37,685 bases of DNA from Paraliobacillus quinghaiensis (GCF_003426025.1 NZ_QJSH01000026.1:1-37685), one strand, 5' to 3'; shown: positions 25,876 to 34,655, numbered from the stretch's first letter. The notes: generated by a model not told the origin, from the sequence alone. Numbers and translations are program-made.

Positions 25876-26404
25876 TTAAATCAGCCCCTTCTACTAAATA
25901 TTCTTTATTGACTCCAAAATTAAAAGTTGCCAAGTAGTAATCATCTATTTTTTCCAAATTAATTAAATTTAAATTCTCCGCATATGAATTCTCATTAATG
26001 TTATTGGTAAATTCGGCAGCTTGTGACAACTCACTTACATGAATACTCATTGTTACACCATCCGCAACAGTAAATATATAGCTTTTTATATAAGTACCAT
26101 TTGGCAAATTAGCGTTGATATCGTCTAACAAAAATAAAGACGGATAAACAGAGGTTTCTAATTGCTCAATTTGCATTTGTAATGTTTGTTGTTGTCGTTC
26201 TACTGTGTTAAGTTTAGTGATTTCAGCTATAATCTCTGTCTTTTCAATTCTTTCTTGTTGTAAGGAAGCATACTTGTTCTCTATATTTGTATGGTAAAAA
26301 AAGAAGCTAACACTAATAATAAGCAGACTCAATACAACTGCAGCAAATAAAATGTATGGAGACATATTTATCTTCTTTTTTTCTACAAAATTTATTTCTA
26401 TCAT
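25865..26404 (-). CDS. pilN: Type IV pilus assembly protein PilN
   Basis: From the ATG at 26404 this is a 179-aa protein starting MIEINFVEKKK, the usual MI.INLLP-like tail that inserts into PilM. A membrane helix (about 17-35), a coiled coil (YASLQQERIEKTEIIAEI) and a small periplasm-facing-type domain follow. An upstream ATG (26425) would add seven residues, but AAGGGGA lies before the shorter start. Together with PilM and PilO it forms the alignment complex. Confidence 0.83.
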   Translation of the reverse strand: MIEINFVEKKKINMSPYILFAAVVLSLLIISVSFFFYHTNIENKYASLQQERIEKTEIIAEITKLNTVERQQQTLQMQIEQLETSVYPSLFLLDDINANLPNGTYIKSYIFTVADGVTMSIHVSELSQAAEFTNNINENSYAENLNLINLEKIDDYYLATFNFGVNKEYLVEGADLNDI

Positions 26405-26441
26405 AAGGTTAGGTCCCCTTACCATGAAGTTTGATTTCCCT

Positions 26442-27371
26442 CTACTTTCTAAGCGTCAATCCATTTACAGCAGCATACTCTTGTGGTAAATCATTAGGAA
26501 GTGTAATTGTTTTAATTGGTAAATTAAATCGGGAAGATAATATTTCATTTATTAACAACTGATTTGGAAAATCACCGACTAATAGAAGATGCGATACCTG
26601 CGCTTCACCTGACATAATAGAATACTGATAGAAGTCCATAAAACGTTCTATTGTAATTAATTTTTCGTCTATCATTTCTCTATGTATCAATTTATGTTTA
26701 TCTAATGCGCCTTTCATTACATCTCTATCATTATTATTCAAATGGATATGTCGATTGAAGATTGGCTTCTGTTCATGAAAAACAGTTAGAACTAAATCAG
26801 TTTTAGACCACTGTATCATAAGCAAATGTTCATCTCTATTAGCAAGATCCATATTGTAATAAGTCCTATATATAGATAGAAATGAAAGGTCAGCTACAAC
26901 TAGTTTCAAATTTGCTTGCTCAAACACTTCTATATAAGCTTGCAATCGTTCATTTGGATAAGCAAATAAAAGAATTTTATTTGTACGCTCTTCTTCTTTA
27001 ATAACTTCAAAGTCTATTACTGGGTTTTTAAAAGGAAGACGAATACTGCTTTCTAATTCTAATTCAATATATTTTTTTACTTCGTCCTTATTTAATTGTT
27101 TAGGAACTGATTCTTCACGCATAGTGACAAAAGAATCCGGAACACAAAATGCAACATTTCTATTCTTCCACTTTTTATCCTTAACTATATTTTTAAAGAT
27201 AGTGATTAATCTTTGTTGATCTAAAATTTTACCATCCTCAACAATACCTTGTTCCAACGGTATTTCTCCATGATCTTTAGAAACCGTTTCGTTTTTTTTA
27301 TTTGTAACAAGATACTGAATCATCGTATCATTTATGGCGATGTTTATTCTATCTTTGTTGAGTAATTTCAT
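26442..27371 (-). CDS. pilM: Type IV pilus assembly protein PilM (actin-like)
   Basis: This 309-aa cytoplasmic protein resembles the PilM/FtsA-like actin fold: RINIAINDTMIQYLV near the N-terminus, VAFCVPDSFVTMREE (about 84-98), ELESSIRLPF, and a late block LLLVGDFPNQLLI. PilM binds the PilN N-terminus. It lies between the peptidase and pilN. The nucleotide motifs are weaker than in proteobacterial PilM. Confidence 0.85.
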   Translation of the reverse strand: MKLLNKDRINIAINDTMIQYLVTNKKNETVSKDHGEIPLEQGIVEDGKILDQQRLITIFKNIVKDKKWKNRNVAFCVPDSFVTMREESVPKQLNKDEVKKYIELELESSIRLPFKNPVIDFEVIKEEERTNKILLFAYPNERLQAYIEVFEQANLKLVVADLSFLSIYRTYYNMDLANRDEHLLMIQWSKTDLVLTVFHEQKPIFNRHIHLNNNDRDVMKGALDKHKLIHREMIDEKLITIERFMDFYQYSIMSGEAQVSHLLLVGDFPNQLLINEILSSRFNLPIKTITLPNDLPQEYAAVNGLTLRK

Positions 27372-27384
27372 TTCAGTTCATCCT

Positions 27385-28140
27385 TTAAAAAAATGATGTA
27401 ATATACCAATTGATTATTTCATTACCAAAATAAAAAGTAGTTAATGAAGCTAGACAAATATAAGGACCAAATGGTATAGCACTTTTACGGTTAATTCTTT
27501 TAGTCAGCAACAACAATATTGTGATAATTGTGCCAAATATAGTTGATAGAAAAAAGGTAAGAAGAATTCCTTTATATCCTAACACAATTCCAAGTAAAGT
27601 GAATAGCTTCATATCACCTGCCCCCATACCACCCTTACTAACAAGAATAATAACCATTAATAAAATAAACCCAATTGCTGCTCCGACCAATGAAGACCAC
27701 CAAGGTTCTATCGGATCAATGATACGTACAATAATTAAAATTGGTAGAAAAACCAATAGAATCTTATTGGGAATTAGCATATATGTAATATCTGAAACAA
27801 TGATAATCACGCACAAAGAAGTTAGTAAAAGCGCCATTACCAGGTCAATATCAAATCCATAAAGATAATAGCTAAAACTAAAAAGGATAGCAGTAGATAA
27901 TTCAATTGTAGGATAAAGAGGAGAGATCCTATTTTTACAGTTTCTGCATTTTCCAGTTTGAATTACATAAGAAATAATTGGAAGCAACTCGTACCAATGC
28001 AATGTTTTTTCACAACGGGGACAATAAGACCGATCAGATTGAAAAAAACTGTTTTGAGGTACACGTAAACCAACAACATTGTAGAAAGAACCAAATACAC
28101 TACCAAAAATAAAAAACACAACAATATAATATAATTCCAT
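27385..28140 (-). CDS. pilD: Prepilin peptidase/N-methyltransferase (PilD/ComC)
   Basis: This 251-aa polytopic aspartic peptidase cleaves prepilins after Gly and methylates the new N-terminus. The cytoplasmic zinc cysteines are C40, C43, C65 and C68 (CPRCE and CRNC). The two aspartates are in VSDITYMLIPNKI and GMGAGDMKL (GxGD). It is the homologue of B. subtilis ComC, which sits alone between folC and spoIIB. Here it is embedded in a full pilus operon in the same interval. Confidence 0.95.
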   Translation of the reverse strand: MELYYIVVFFIFGSVFGSFYNVVGLRVPQNSFFQSDRSYCPRCEKTLHWYELLPIISYVIQTGKCRNCKNRISPLYPTIELSTAILFSFSYYLYGFDIDLVMALLLTSLCVIIIVSDITYMLIPNKILLVFLPILIIVRIIDPIEPWWSSLVGAAIGFILLMVIILVSKGGMGAGDMKLFTLLGIVLGYKGILLTFFLSTIFGTIITILLLLTKRINRKSAIPFGPYICLASLTTFYFGNEIINWYITSFF

Positions 28141-28164
28141 TTATTTATCTCCTAATTAAGTAGA

Positions 28165-28190
28165 AAGACCCCTTAGGGAAAAGGGATCTT
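28165..28190 (-). terminator. Weak terminator or mRNA-stabilising hairpin after the pilin gene
   Basis: On the minus strand AAGATCCCTT, loop TTCCCT, AAGGGGTCTT (one G-U), followed only by TCTACTT, so termination should be partial. It lies 37 bp past the pilin stop and 25 bp before pilD. Confidence 0.55.
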
Positions 28191-28226
28191 ATAATTTATG
28201 CAAGAAATGATTGGCTATAGCTTTTA

Positions 28227-28592
28227 TTATTTAGTCGGGTTAGTAAAAGTGTAAGTTGCGCCATCTTTATATATTACTTTTGATTTGTCAAATTCTTTAG
28301 TTCCATCTCCATCTTCATCTTCTATTCTATCTTCTAAATAGTCATCCGTAACTAAATCTCCTACCGTAGTAGTGCCACTCTCAAAATCCCCTTGTACGTC
28401 TGCTAGCCTTGCAGCATCAAGGATTAGTTCCTCTTGCGCATCTTCTGCATCGCCCTCTGCATCACTAATAATGTTCCCAATCGCAGGAACGGCAATTGTT
28501 ACAATAATACCCAAAATAACAATAACTGCTAATAGCTCTACTAAGGTAAAACCTTTCTCATTACGTAACATTTGTTTCATTTTCGTTAACAT
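28227..28592 (-). CDS. pilA: Major type IV prepilin
   Basis: This 121-aa prepilin has a short basic leader (MLTKMKQMLRNEKG) and the class III cleavage site NEKG/FTLVELLAVIVILGI. Cleavage follows Gly14, the mature Phe1 is methylated, and Glu5 (residue 19) is present. The hydrophobic helix runs to about 42. The soluble part is short and strongly acidic, with DEDGDGTKEFD (92-102), which looks like a calcium loop. The leader resembles that of ComGC. Strong ribosome site (GAGGAGG). It has its own promoter and c-di-GMP-II riboswitch, marking it as the most regulated gene of the cluster. Confidence 0.92.
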   Translation of the reverse strand: MLTKMKQMLRNEKGFTLVELLAVIVILGIIVTIAVPAIGNIISDAEGDAEDAQEELILDAARLADVQGDFESGTTTVGDLVTDDYLEDRIEDEDGDGTKEFDKSKVIYKDGATYTFTNPTK

Positions 28593-28620
28593 ATTATTCC
28601 TCCTCTTTATTTTCTTTTAT

Positions 28621-28656
28621 AAAAAAAGACTCACAGCATCAAAAATGTTGTCAGTC
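28621..28656 (-). terminator. Riboswitch expression-platform terminator
   Basis: On the minus strand GACTGACAACAT, loop TTTTG, ATGCTGTGAGTC (10 of 12 positions paired), then TTTTTTT. Its 5' arm starts inside the 3' end of the aptamer (CCGACTG), so the hairpin and the closed aptamer cannot form together. Confidence 0.75.
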
Positions 28657-28725
28657 GGTTGCACTACTAGCTCTAGTTTACCCAAGTGCCCAGTTACAGA
28701 TAAACCTTCATTGCTTCTACTATTT
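28648..28725 (-). promoter_or_regulatory. Cyclic-di-GMP-II riboswitch aptamer upstream of pilA
   Basis: On the minus strand the conserved blocks GAAGCAATGAAGG, CTGGGCACTTG and TAGTAGTGCAACCGACTG match, in order and spacing, the Clostridium acetobutylicum c-di-GMP-II aptamer (GAAACAAUGAUG, UUGGGCACUUG, UAGUAGUGCAACCGACC). Two helices are kept by different bases: GCACT/AGTGC (28685-28689 with 28661-28665) and GTTTATC/GGTAAAC (28699-28705 with 28676-28682), the latter replacing AAUGGGU/ACUCAUU. P1 looks short. The terminator competes with the 3' strand of P1, suggesting that ligand binding turns pilin expression on, as reported for the Clostridioides difficile pilA1 switch. Confidence 0.92.
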
Positions 28726-28743
28726 ATCTTATCCTATGGTTCT

Positions 28744-28771
28744 ATTATACTATATATTCATAACCTGTCTA
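28744..28771 (-). promoter_or_regulatory. Sigma-A promoter of the riboswitch-pilA unit
   Basis: On the minus strand -35 TAGACA (28766-28771), 16-bp spacer, -10 TATAAT (28744-28749). It lies about 20 bp before the aptamer. A small inverted repeat GTCTA/TAGAC (28767-28771 with 28778-28782) overlaps the -35 and the pilC stop. Confidence 0.75.
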
Positions 28772-28776
28772 CACTT

Positions 28777-29979
28777 TTAGACGTTTTCAAATAAACTAAA
28801 CATAGGTATAACGATGGCCATAACAATAGCTCCTACTATTAAAGCTAAAAATATAATCATTACAGGTTCAATCAAAGACTTTAACTTTTCTGACGCTTCA
28901 TCTAGCTCTTGTTCATAAAAGTCAGAAACCTTTTTTAACATAGCGTCAATTGATCCTGTTCGTTCTCCAACTACAATCATTTGTGTAATTAATTTAGGGA
29001 AAACCCAATGTTTTTTCATAGGAGTTGCTAACGATTCACCTTTTTCCAGTGAATCTCTGCTTTCACGTAAAACTTGTTTTATTACTTTATTATCTATTAC
29101 ACGTTCTGTTATAGTGACTGCTTGTAATATTGGTACAGAACTGTTTAATAAAGAGCTTAAAGTTTGAGTCATTCTAGCAAGTAAAGATTTTTGAATAAAC
29201 ATACCGAAAATCGGAATTCGAAGTTTAATTACATCAAATAAATATGAAATATTTGGTCTTCGGTTTAAAATCCTAACAACGACACCAATTATCAGTATGA
29301 ATATCATAATGATCCACCAATAAGATTGAACAACATCACTAATGCTTAATACAGCTGCTGTATATGGAGGAATCTCCTGGTTAAAAGATAAGAACATATC
29401 AGTGAAAATAGGTACGATATATGCGAGTAAAAAAATAGTGATAAATACGGCAACAATGCCAATCACAATTGGATAAGTTAAAGCAGTTATAATCTTTTGT
29501 TTTAATTGGTATTGTTTTTCATAATAGGCAGCCATTCTATCAAGTATTTCATCTAAATTACCACTAACTTCTCCAGCATGAATCATACTAATTAATAATT
29601 CCGGGAAAAGGCGAGGGAATTCTGCTAACGCATCAGATAATCCGATCCCTTCTTCTAGATCATTTTGAATTTGTTGTAATGCTTTTTTAAGAGGTTTACT
29701 TTGCGTTTGCTCTTCAAGAATAACGGTAGTTTCTACTAAAGTAATACCAGCATCTATCAAAGTTGAAAATTGGCGCAAAAAAATAACAAAATCTTTATTT
29801 TTTATTGGATTACCTATATAAATATCTTTATGTAACAATGAATTTAATTCATTTATTTCAAATAGAATTAATTCTTGATCCTTCAATTGTTTGATGGCTT
29901 CTTTTTCATTCTCACAACTAATTTTTCCTTTTTTTATTTTTCCATCTAACGTTTTTGCTTTATACGCATAGTAATTCAT
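28777..29979 (-). CDS. pilC: Type IV pilus platform protein PilC
   Basis: This 400-aa inner-membrane protein is of the GspF/PilC type: N-terminal YYAYKAKTLDGKIKKG, then two repeated helical domains (about 65-190 and 268-392) each followed by membrane helices. Signatures include FLRQFSTLIDAGITLVE and the C-terminal SLIEPVMIIFLALIVGAIVMA. It is the platform on which PilB and PilT act. It follows pilT by 33 bp and precedes the pilA regulatory region. Confidence 0.96.
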   Translation of the reverse strand: MNYYAYKAKTLDGKIKKGKISCENEKEAIKQLKDQELILFEINELNSLLHKDIYIGNPIKNKDFVIFLRQFSTLIDAGITLVETTVILEEQTQSKPLKKALQQIQNDLEEGIGLSDALAEFPRLFPELLISMIHAGEVSGNLDEILDRMAAYYEKQYQLKQKIITALTYPIVIGIVAVFITIFLLAYIVPIFTDMFLSFNQEIPPYTAAVLSISDVVQSYWWIIMIFILIIGVVVRILNRRPNISYLFDVIKLRIPIFGMFIQKSLLARMTQTLSSLLNSSVPILQAVTITERVIDNKVIKQVLRESRDSLEKGESLATPMKKHWVFPKLITQMIVVGERTGSIDAMLKKVSDFYEQELDEASEKLKSLIEPVMIIFLALIVGAIVMAIVIPMFSLFENV

Positions 29980-30012
29980 TCAATCTCACCTCTTTCTCAA
30001 TAACAATTTGCA

Positions 30013-31053
30013 TTAGAAAGTCATATCTTTAAGATATGGAGAAGCATGTTTATGAGTTATAATCCCTTGTTGCAGCATACGTTTAATATCCATCGTCATC
30101 GTATGCATGCCATACTCTTTAGACGTTTGCATGGTGTTGGGGATCTGATGCATTTTTTCTGATCGAATTAAATTCTTAACGGCAGAAGTATTGATTAAAA
30201 TTTCTGTAGCAGCAGCTCTACCAACCCCTTTTGCCAATGGGAACAAGCGTTGAGAGACAATAGCTTCCAGTACGTTAGCTAATTGGATTCTGATTTGACT
30301 TTTCTGATGGGCAGGAAAAACATCAATAATTCGATCCATTGTAGAGGATGCGTCTGTTGTATGTAAAGTACCTAGAACTAAATGGCCAGTTTCTGCAGCA
30401 GTTATTGCTGTAGAGATTGTTTCCAAGTCTCGCATTTCTCCAACTAATATTACATCTGGGTCCTGACGTAAGCAAGCACGTAATCCCTTTTGAAAACTAC
30501 TTGTATCAAATCCAACTTCTCTTTGGTCAATAATGCATTGATTATGTTGATGGAGATATTCAATCGGATCTTCCAAAGTAATAATGTGGCGATTCATTGT
30601 TTTATTCATATAATCAATCATTGATGCCAAAGAAGTACTTTTCCCACTCCCAGTTGGACCTGTTATCAATACCAAGCCTTGTGGTAACTCCGCTATTTCC
30701 TTTAAGACTTTCGGTAAATCTAATTCTTCTATGGAAGGAATGGATGTTGGTATTGTTCGAATAGCTATTGAGATACAATTACGTTGGAAGAAAATATTCA
30801 TCCGAAAACGTGAAACTCCTGCAATTCCGTGTGATAAATCCAATTCTCTTTCATCTATTAATTTTGACCACATCTCATCATTAAGTAATGATTTAGCCAT
30901 TTTTTCAGTATCAACAGGCTCTAGTTTATTATCTCCATACACCTGTAGCCGGCCATCTACTCGAAAGATCGGCTGAGAACCAACAGTTAAATGGATATCT
31001 GACGCATTTTTGTGAAACGCAATAGTTAATAATTCTTCTAGCTTATTTTCCAC
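30013..31053 (-). CDS. pilT: Pilus retraction ATPase PilT
   Basis: This 346-aa hexameric ATPase has Walker A GPTGSGKS (132-139), Walker B VILVGEMRD (Glu206), the Asp box LEDPIEY, and the PilT-specific AIRTIPTSIPSIEELDLP. A C-terminal block corresponding to the retraction motif region follows TAATEILINTSAVKNLIR. No tetracysteine motif is present, as expected for PilT as opposed to PilB. Its presence implies retractable pili, able to support twitching or DNA uptake. It follows pilB by 10 bp. Confidence 0.96.
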   Translation of the reverse strand: MENKLEELLTIAFHKNASDIHLTVGSQPIFRVDGRLQVYGDNKLEPVDTEKMAKSLLNDEMWSKLIDERELDLSHGIAGVSRFRMNIFFQRNCISIAIRTIPTSIPSIEELDLPKVLKEIAELPQGLVLITGPTGSGKSTSLASMIDYMNKTMNRHIITLEDPIEYLHQHNQCIIDQREVGFDTSSFQKGLRACLRQDPDVILVGEMRDLETISTAITAAETGHLVLGTLHTTDASSTMDRIIDVFPAHQKSQIRIQLANVLEAIVSQRLFPLAKGVGRAAATEILINTSAVKNLIRSEKMHQIPNTMQTSKEYGMHTMTMDIKRMLQQGIITHKHASPYLKDMTF

Positions 31054-31063
31054 GATTATTCAC

Positions 31064-32689
31064 CTACTCTTCCGTCGCCACTCGTAATACTTCATCGAAC
31101 GTTGTAATCCCTTGTTGCACTTTTAATAGACCATCAACTATTAAGAACCGCATACCATTTTGCTTTACATATGCTTTAATCTCTGTCATATCAGATTGGT
31201 TCATCATCATTTTTTTCACTTTATCATCAATTACTAAAAGCTCATGAATTGCTGATCTACCACGGTATCCGGTTGATCTACAACTATCACAACCAGCACC
31301 TTCAACCACCTCGTTTACATCTATATCGTATCGACTAAAAATTTCTTTTTCCATTTTAGTCACAGGCCGTGTTTGTTTACAGTCTACACAAACTTTTTTC
31401 ACTAAACGTTGTGCCATTACAGCAGATAAAGCTGACACAACAAGATAAGGTTCAACATCCATATCAAACAGGCGTGGTATAGCTGCAATAGCACTATTTG
31501 TATGCAACGTACTAAATACTAAGTGCCCCGTTAATGCAGAACGTATTGCTATTTCAGCAGTTTCTCGGTCACGAATCTCACCAACCATTATTACATTTGG
31601 ATCTTGTCGCAAAATCGAACGTAAACCTTTTGCAAAAGTAAGTCCAACTGCGCTATTAACTTGGACCTGGTTAATACCTTCTAATTGATATTCAACAGGA
31701 TCTTCTATCGTGATAATATTAACACCTTCCTGATTCAATTCATTAATTGAGCTATATAGAGTTGTTGTTTTCCCAGAACCTGTAGGCCCCGTTAATAAAA
31801 TTAATCCAGATGGTTGTTGGATAACTCCTTGATATTTTTCTAGAATATCCTTTGAAAAATCAAGTTCAGTCAATGTTTTAAAAATATTACTTAAATCTAA
31901 AATTCGGATAACAATTTTCTCACCAAAAACTGTTGGTAAGGTTGAAATACGTAAATCGACAGGTTTAGCATCAATGATGAGACGAATTCTTCCATCTTGA
32001 GGTAAGCGTGTGTCCGTTATATTTAATTCCGATAAGATTTTCACACGTGCAATTAAAGCATTTTGTAACCGCTTTGGAATTGTTTTTTCTGTTCGTAACA
32101 CACCATCTACTCTATATCTTATTACGACTTTCGTTTCTGCAGGATCAATATGAACATCACTCGCTTTTAAGGTTACACCCGTTTGTAATATTTGATCTAA
32201 TATACGAATTGCTGGCGCTTCTTCATTTTCTGATATTTCATCCGTATACGCGTCTTCCATGTCATAATATTTATTAATTGCTTGTAATATATCATCTTTT
32301 GTTGCAATTACAGGTTTAATCGAAAACCCTGTTGATAACTCTAAATCATCAATTGCAAAATAATCCAGTGGGTCATTCATTGCAACCGTTAAAATACTCT
32401 CTTGTTGCTGAATAGGAAAAAGAATGTTCTCTCGTGCTGTTTCTTTTCTGATAAGTTCTATCAAGCCCTCATCAATTGGAAAACGATATAATGAAACACT
32501 TGGGATTTTCAGATGCGCTTCTAACACTTCTAATAATTGCTTTTCCGTGATATAACCTTGCTCAACAAGTGCATCTCCTAATTTTTGTTTAGCTTTTTTT
32601 TTGGTTATTACTTCAACTATTTGCTGTTCTGTAATCAATCCGTTTTCTTTAAGAACATCTCCAAGCTTCCGTTTGTTTCGCATCGCCAT
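31064..32689 (-). CDS. pilB: Pilus extension ATPase PilB
   Basis: This 541-aa GspE/PilB ATPase has an N-terminal T2SSE-N domain with two LGDxLxExGxIT motifs (about 9-20 and 37-48). Walker A is GPTGSGKT (301-308), the Asp box is ITIEDPVEY, and Walker B is VIMVGEIRD (Glu371). The zinc tetracysteine C434, C437, C467, C470 follows (CVDC and CDSC). It powers pilus assembly at the inner membrane. It lies between the minor pilins and pilT. Confidence 0.97.
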   Translation of the reverse strand: MAMRNKRKLGDVLKENGLITEQQIVEVITKKKAKQKLGDALVEQGYITEKQLLEVLEAHLKIPSVSLYRFPIDEGLIELIRKETARENILFPIQQQESILTVAMNDPLDYFAIDDLELSTGFSIKPVIATKDDILQAINKYYDMEDAYTDEISENEEAPAIRILDQILQTGVTLKASDVHIDPAETKVVIRYRVDGVLRTEKTIPKRLQNALIARVKILSELNITDTRLPQDGRIRLIIDAKPVDLRISTLPTVFGEKIVIRILDLSNIFKTLTELDFSKDILEKYQGVIQQPSGLILLTGPTGSGKTTTLYSSINELNQEGVNIITIEDPVEYQLEGINQVQVNSAVGLTFAKGLRSILRQDPNVIMVGEIRDRETAEIAIRSALTGHLVFSTLHTNSAIAAIPRLFDMDVEPYLVVSALSAVMAQRLVKKVCVDCKQTRPVTKMEKEIFSRYDIDVNEVVEGAGCDSCRSTGYRGRSAIHELLVIDDKVKKMMMNQSDMTEIKAYVKQNGMRFLIVDGLLKVQQGITTFDEVLRVATEE

Positions 32690-32721
32690 TCGACCCCTCT
32701 TTTCGCAACTATATTAAAATA

Positions 32722-34209
32722 TTAATCTAACTCTACAGTAGGTTGTCTTTCAATTAAATCACCAGCAGATGGAGAACTGTTAGTGCCGAAAGGGAAGTTA
32801 GCAAGGTCAATCGTGTTGAATGTTGCTGATACACCGCCAACCCCTTCTAATTTATTAGCGATAATCGTACCATCTACACCGGCTCCTCCCTTTAATACCA
32901 CATCTGCATAAGGTGCAAGAACAAATGCTGAGGAATATGTACCACCAGCGTATGTAATACTCGTCCCTCCACTAACTAAAAAACCTTCAAAACTACCTCC
33001 ACCTGTCAATTTAATATCTGCTTTCTCTACAAAAATTGAACCGTTTATTGATTGTCCTCCAGAAATTTGTACAGGTTTAGAGCCCTTGTAGTAAATGTTT
33101 ACCTGATTTGTATTACCTGAGCTATTAATTGTACTACCACTACCTATTGAAAATGTATCTTCAACATAAATGTTCACCTTACCACTACCAATTATATTAA
33201 TATGACCATTACTTAAATCTAGATTTTTAACTACAATATTATAATCTTTATTATTCGTAATAATATCCAATGTATAATTAGATCCAAAAGTCATTCGGTT
33301 AAACTGAAGGTTTTTAGCCAAGTTCAAAGTGTAGTCGTAGCTAGATACTTGCCAACTATTTATATTTAAATTACCATCATCAATTACATTGAAGCGATTA
33401 TACTCTCCTCCTATTGTCTCGTCATTTGCTATTGAGTAAGTTGGAAAAGTCGGAAAATCAGCAATAATTTCTTGATAGACATCCCACAATATAGAAGTTG
33501 AATTAACTTTATCTTCAGGTATAGTTCCTCCAAAGTTATTAGGTGTTTTGATTGCTTTTCCTACTGCATTCTCAGGAACATAAACGTCACCATTATTAAT
33601 TGAAGCTCCACCCTTCATTACAATTGTTTCAGATTTAGGTGAATCGATATATACATCTCCACTCAGAGAAGCACTACCTTTTAAAGAAATAGAATTTTTA
33701 ATAATTGCGACGGCATTTTCTGGTACATCCATTGCACTACCAGACTCCCAATTTATTTGAAAGGGTTTGATTACCGTCCGTGTTCTTTTTCCAATTATAC
33801 CTTCTGATGTAATTTGATACGAGCGAGGATTGCCATCTGTTATTTGTTCTACTTTAACTTCTGCTCTTGGTTTTTCAGTAAAACTCTCCTCAAAGTTTGA
33901 GATACTTACACCATTCACTCTTTGATCTATTTGCGTATTAAATTCTGCAAAAAACGCCGCTTCAGTATGTGTGTTTTCGTATGACGATTCAACAAGTCTT
34001 TTTATATCAGCATAAGTCTGATTTGCTCCGCCTTCAGCTATATAATAGGTAGCTTGATAATCTCGATCAACAGTGGTCAATTTGATATTAGCATATGAAG
34101 CTGTAGCAAGTGCCAATCCTAATAACGACAATACTGTTAGAGCCATCATTACGATTGCTAAGATTGCACCATCTTCATTTTTTTTCATATTTTTATATTG
34201 ATTTTGCAT
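32722..34209 (-). CDS. Large PilX-like minor pilin with beta-rich C-terminus
   Basis: This 495-aa protein has a prepilin-like start KKNEDG/AILAIVMMALTVLSLLG. Gly14 precedes the hydrophobic helix, but mature position 5 is Ile, not Glu. This fits PilX_N/GspK-type minor pilins. An AEGGANQ motif (about 58-64) is typical of PilX. After about residue 170 the chain is full of short strands and turns with GS/GG repeats (SLKGSASLSGDVYID, VMKGGASINNGDVYV, KLTGGGSFEGFLVSGG), suggesting a beta-helix, perhaps DUF7305 or bactofilin-like. It lies between pilW-like and pilB genes. It probably sits at the pilus tip. Confidence 0.8.
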   Translation of the reverse strand: MQNQYKNMKKNEDGAILAIVMMALTVLSLLGLALATASYANIKLTTVDRDYQATYYIAEGGANQTYADIKRLVESSYENTHTEAAFFAEFNTQIDQRVNGVSISNFEESFTEKPRAEVKVEQITDGNPRSYQITSEGIIGKRTRTVIKPFQINWESGSAMDVPENAVAIIKNSISLKGSASLSGDVYIDSPKSETIVMKGGASINNGDVYVPENAVGKAIKTPNNFGGTIPEDKVNSTSILWDVYQEIIADFPTFPTYSIANDETIGGEYNRFNVIDDGNLNINSWQVSSYDYTLNLAKNLQFNRMTFGSNYTLDIITNNKDYNIVVKNLDLSNGHINIIGSGKVNIYVEDTFSIGSGSTINSSGNTNQVNIYYKGSKPVQISGGQSINGSIFVEKADIKLTGGGSFEGFLVSGGTSITYAGGTYSSAFVLAPYADVVLKGGAGVDGTIIANKLEGVGGVSATFNTIDLANFPFGTNSSPSAGDLIERQPTVELD

Positions 34210-34218
34210 AAACGTTAC

Positions 34219-34644
34219 CTACTCTCGTAAATAAATTACTGTAGACAATGTTTCTATTTTCCCATTTCGATTTGGAAGACTACTAATCGATACTTCGATT
34301 TTTCCATCTTCTTCATTGATAATAAAATTTGAGATTTTATCACTAAGTACAGTACTATTCTTATAAAAATTTGGTTGATCTAGTTTATAACTAGTTGTTC
34401 CAAGTGTTATTTTGTTTATTTCATTTGTAATCATTACCTTATCAGATTCAGTTGATCGTATTTCTTTCGTAATAGTAGCCATAACATAACGAACCTGTTC
34501 CTGATAATTTATTTCTTCTGTTTGATTCCGGTACTGCTTTTGACCAAATATATGTGCAGATCCAATTAAAGCAATTATTATTGACATTAAAGCCAAAGCA
34601 GCTAATAATTCAACTAATGTCATACCTTTTTCATTTTTGAACAT
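34219..34644 (-). CDS. Minor prepilin (PilW/GspJ-like)
   Basis: From the ATG at 34644 this is a 141-aa prepilin with leader MFKNEKG and site NEKG/MTLVELLAALALMS; Glu5 is present. An upstream frame start at 34668 overlaps the previous gene, but AAGGTGA lies 5 nt before the chosen ATG. The soluble part is strand-rich (KITLGTTSYKLDQ, GKIEVSISSLPN, STVIYLRE), as in PilW/GspJ pseudopilins. Exact subtype is uncertain. Confidence 0.82.
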   Translation of the reverse strand: MFKNEKGMTLVELLAALALMSIIIALIGSAHIFGQKQYRNQTEEINYQEQVRYVMATITKEIRSTESDKVMITNEINKITLGTTSYKLDQPNFYKNSTVLSDKISNFIINEEDGKIEVSISSLPNRNGKIETLSTVIYLRE

Positions 34645-34655
34645 TAGCTCACCTT

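Noticed and set aside
28593-28776. c-di-GMP-I (GEMM-I) riboswitch as the identity of the pilA leader
   Set aside because: The GEMM-I tetraloop/receptor blocks are absent; the blocks and spacing match class II instead.
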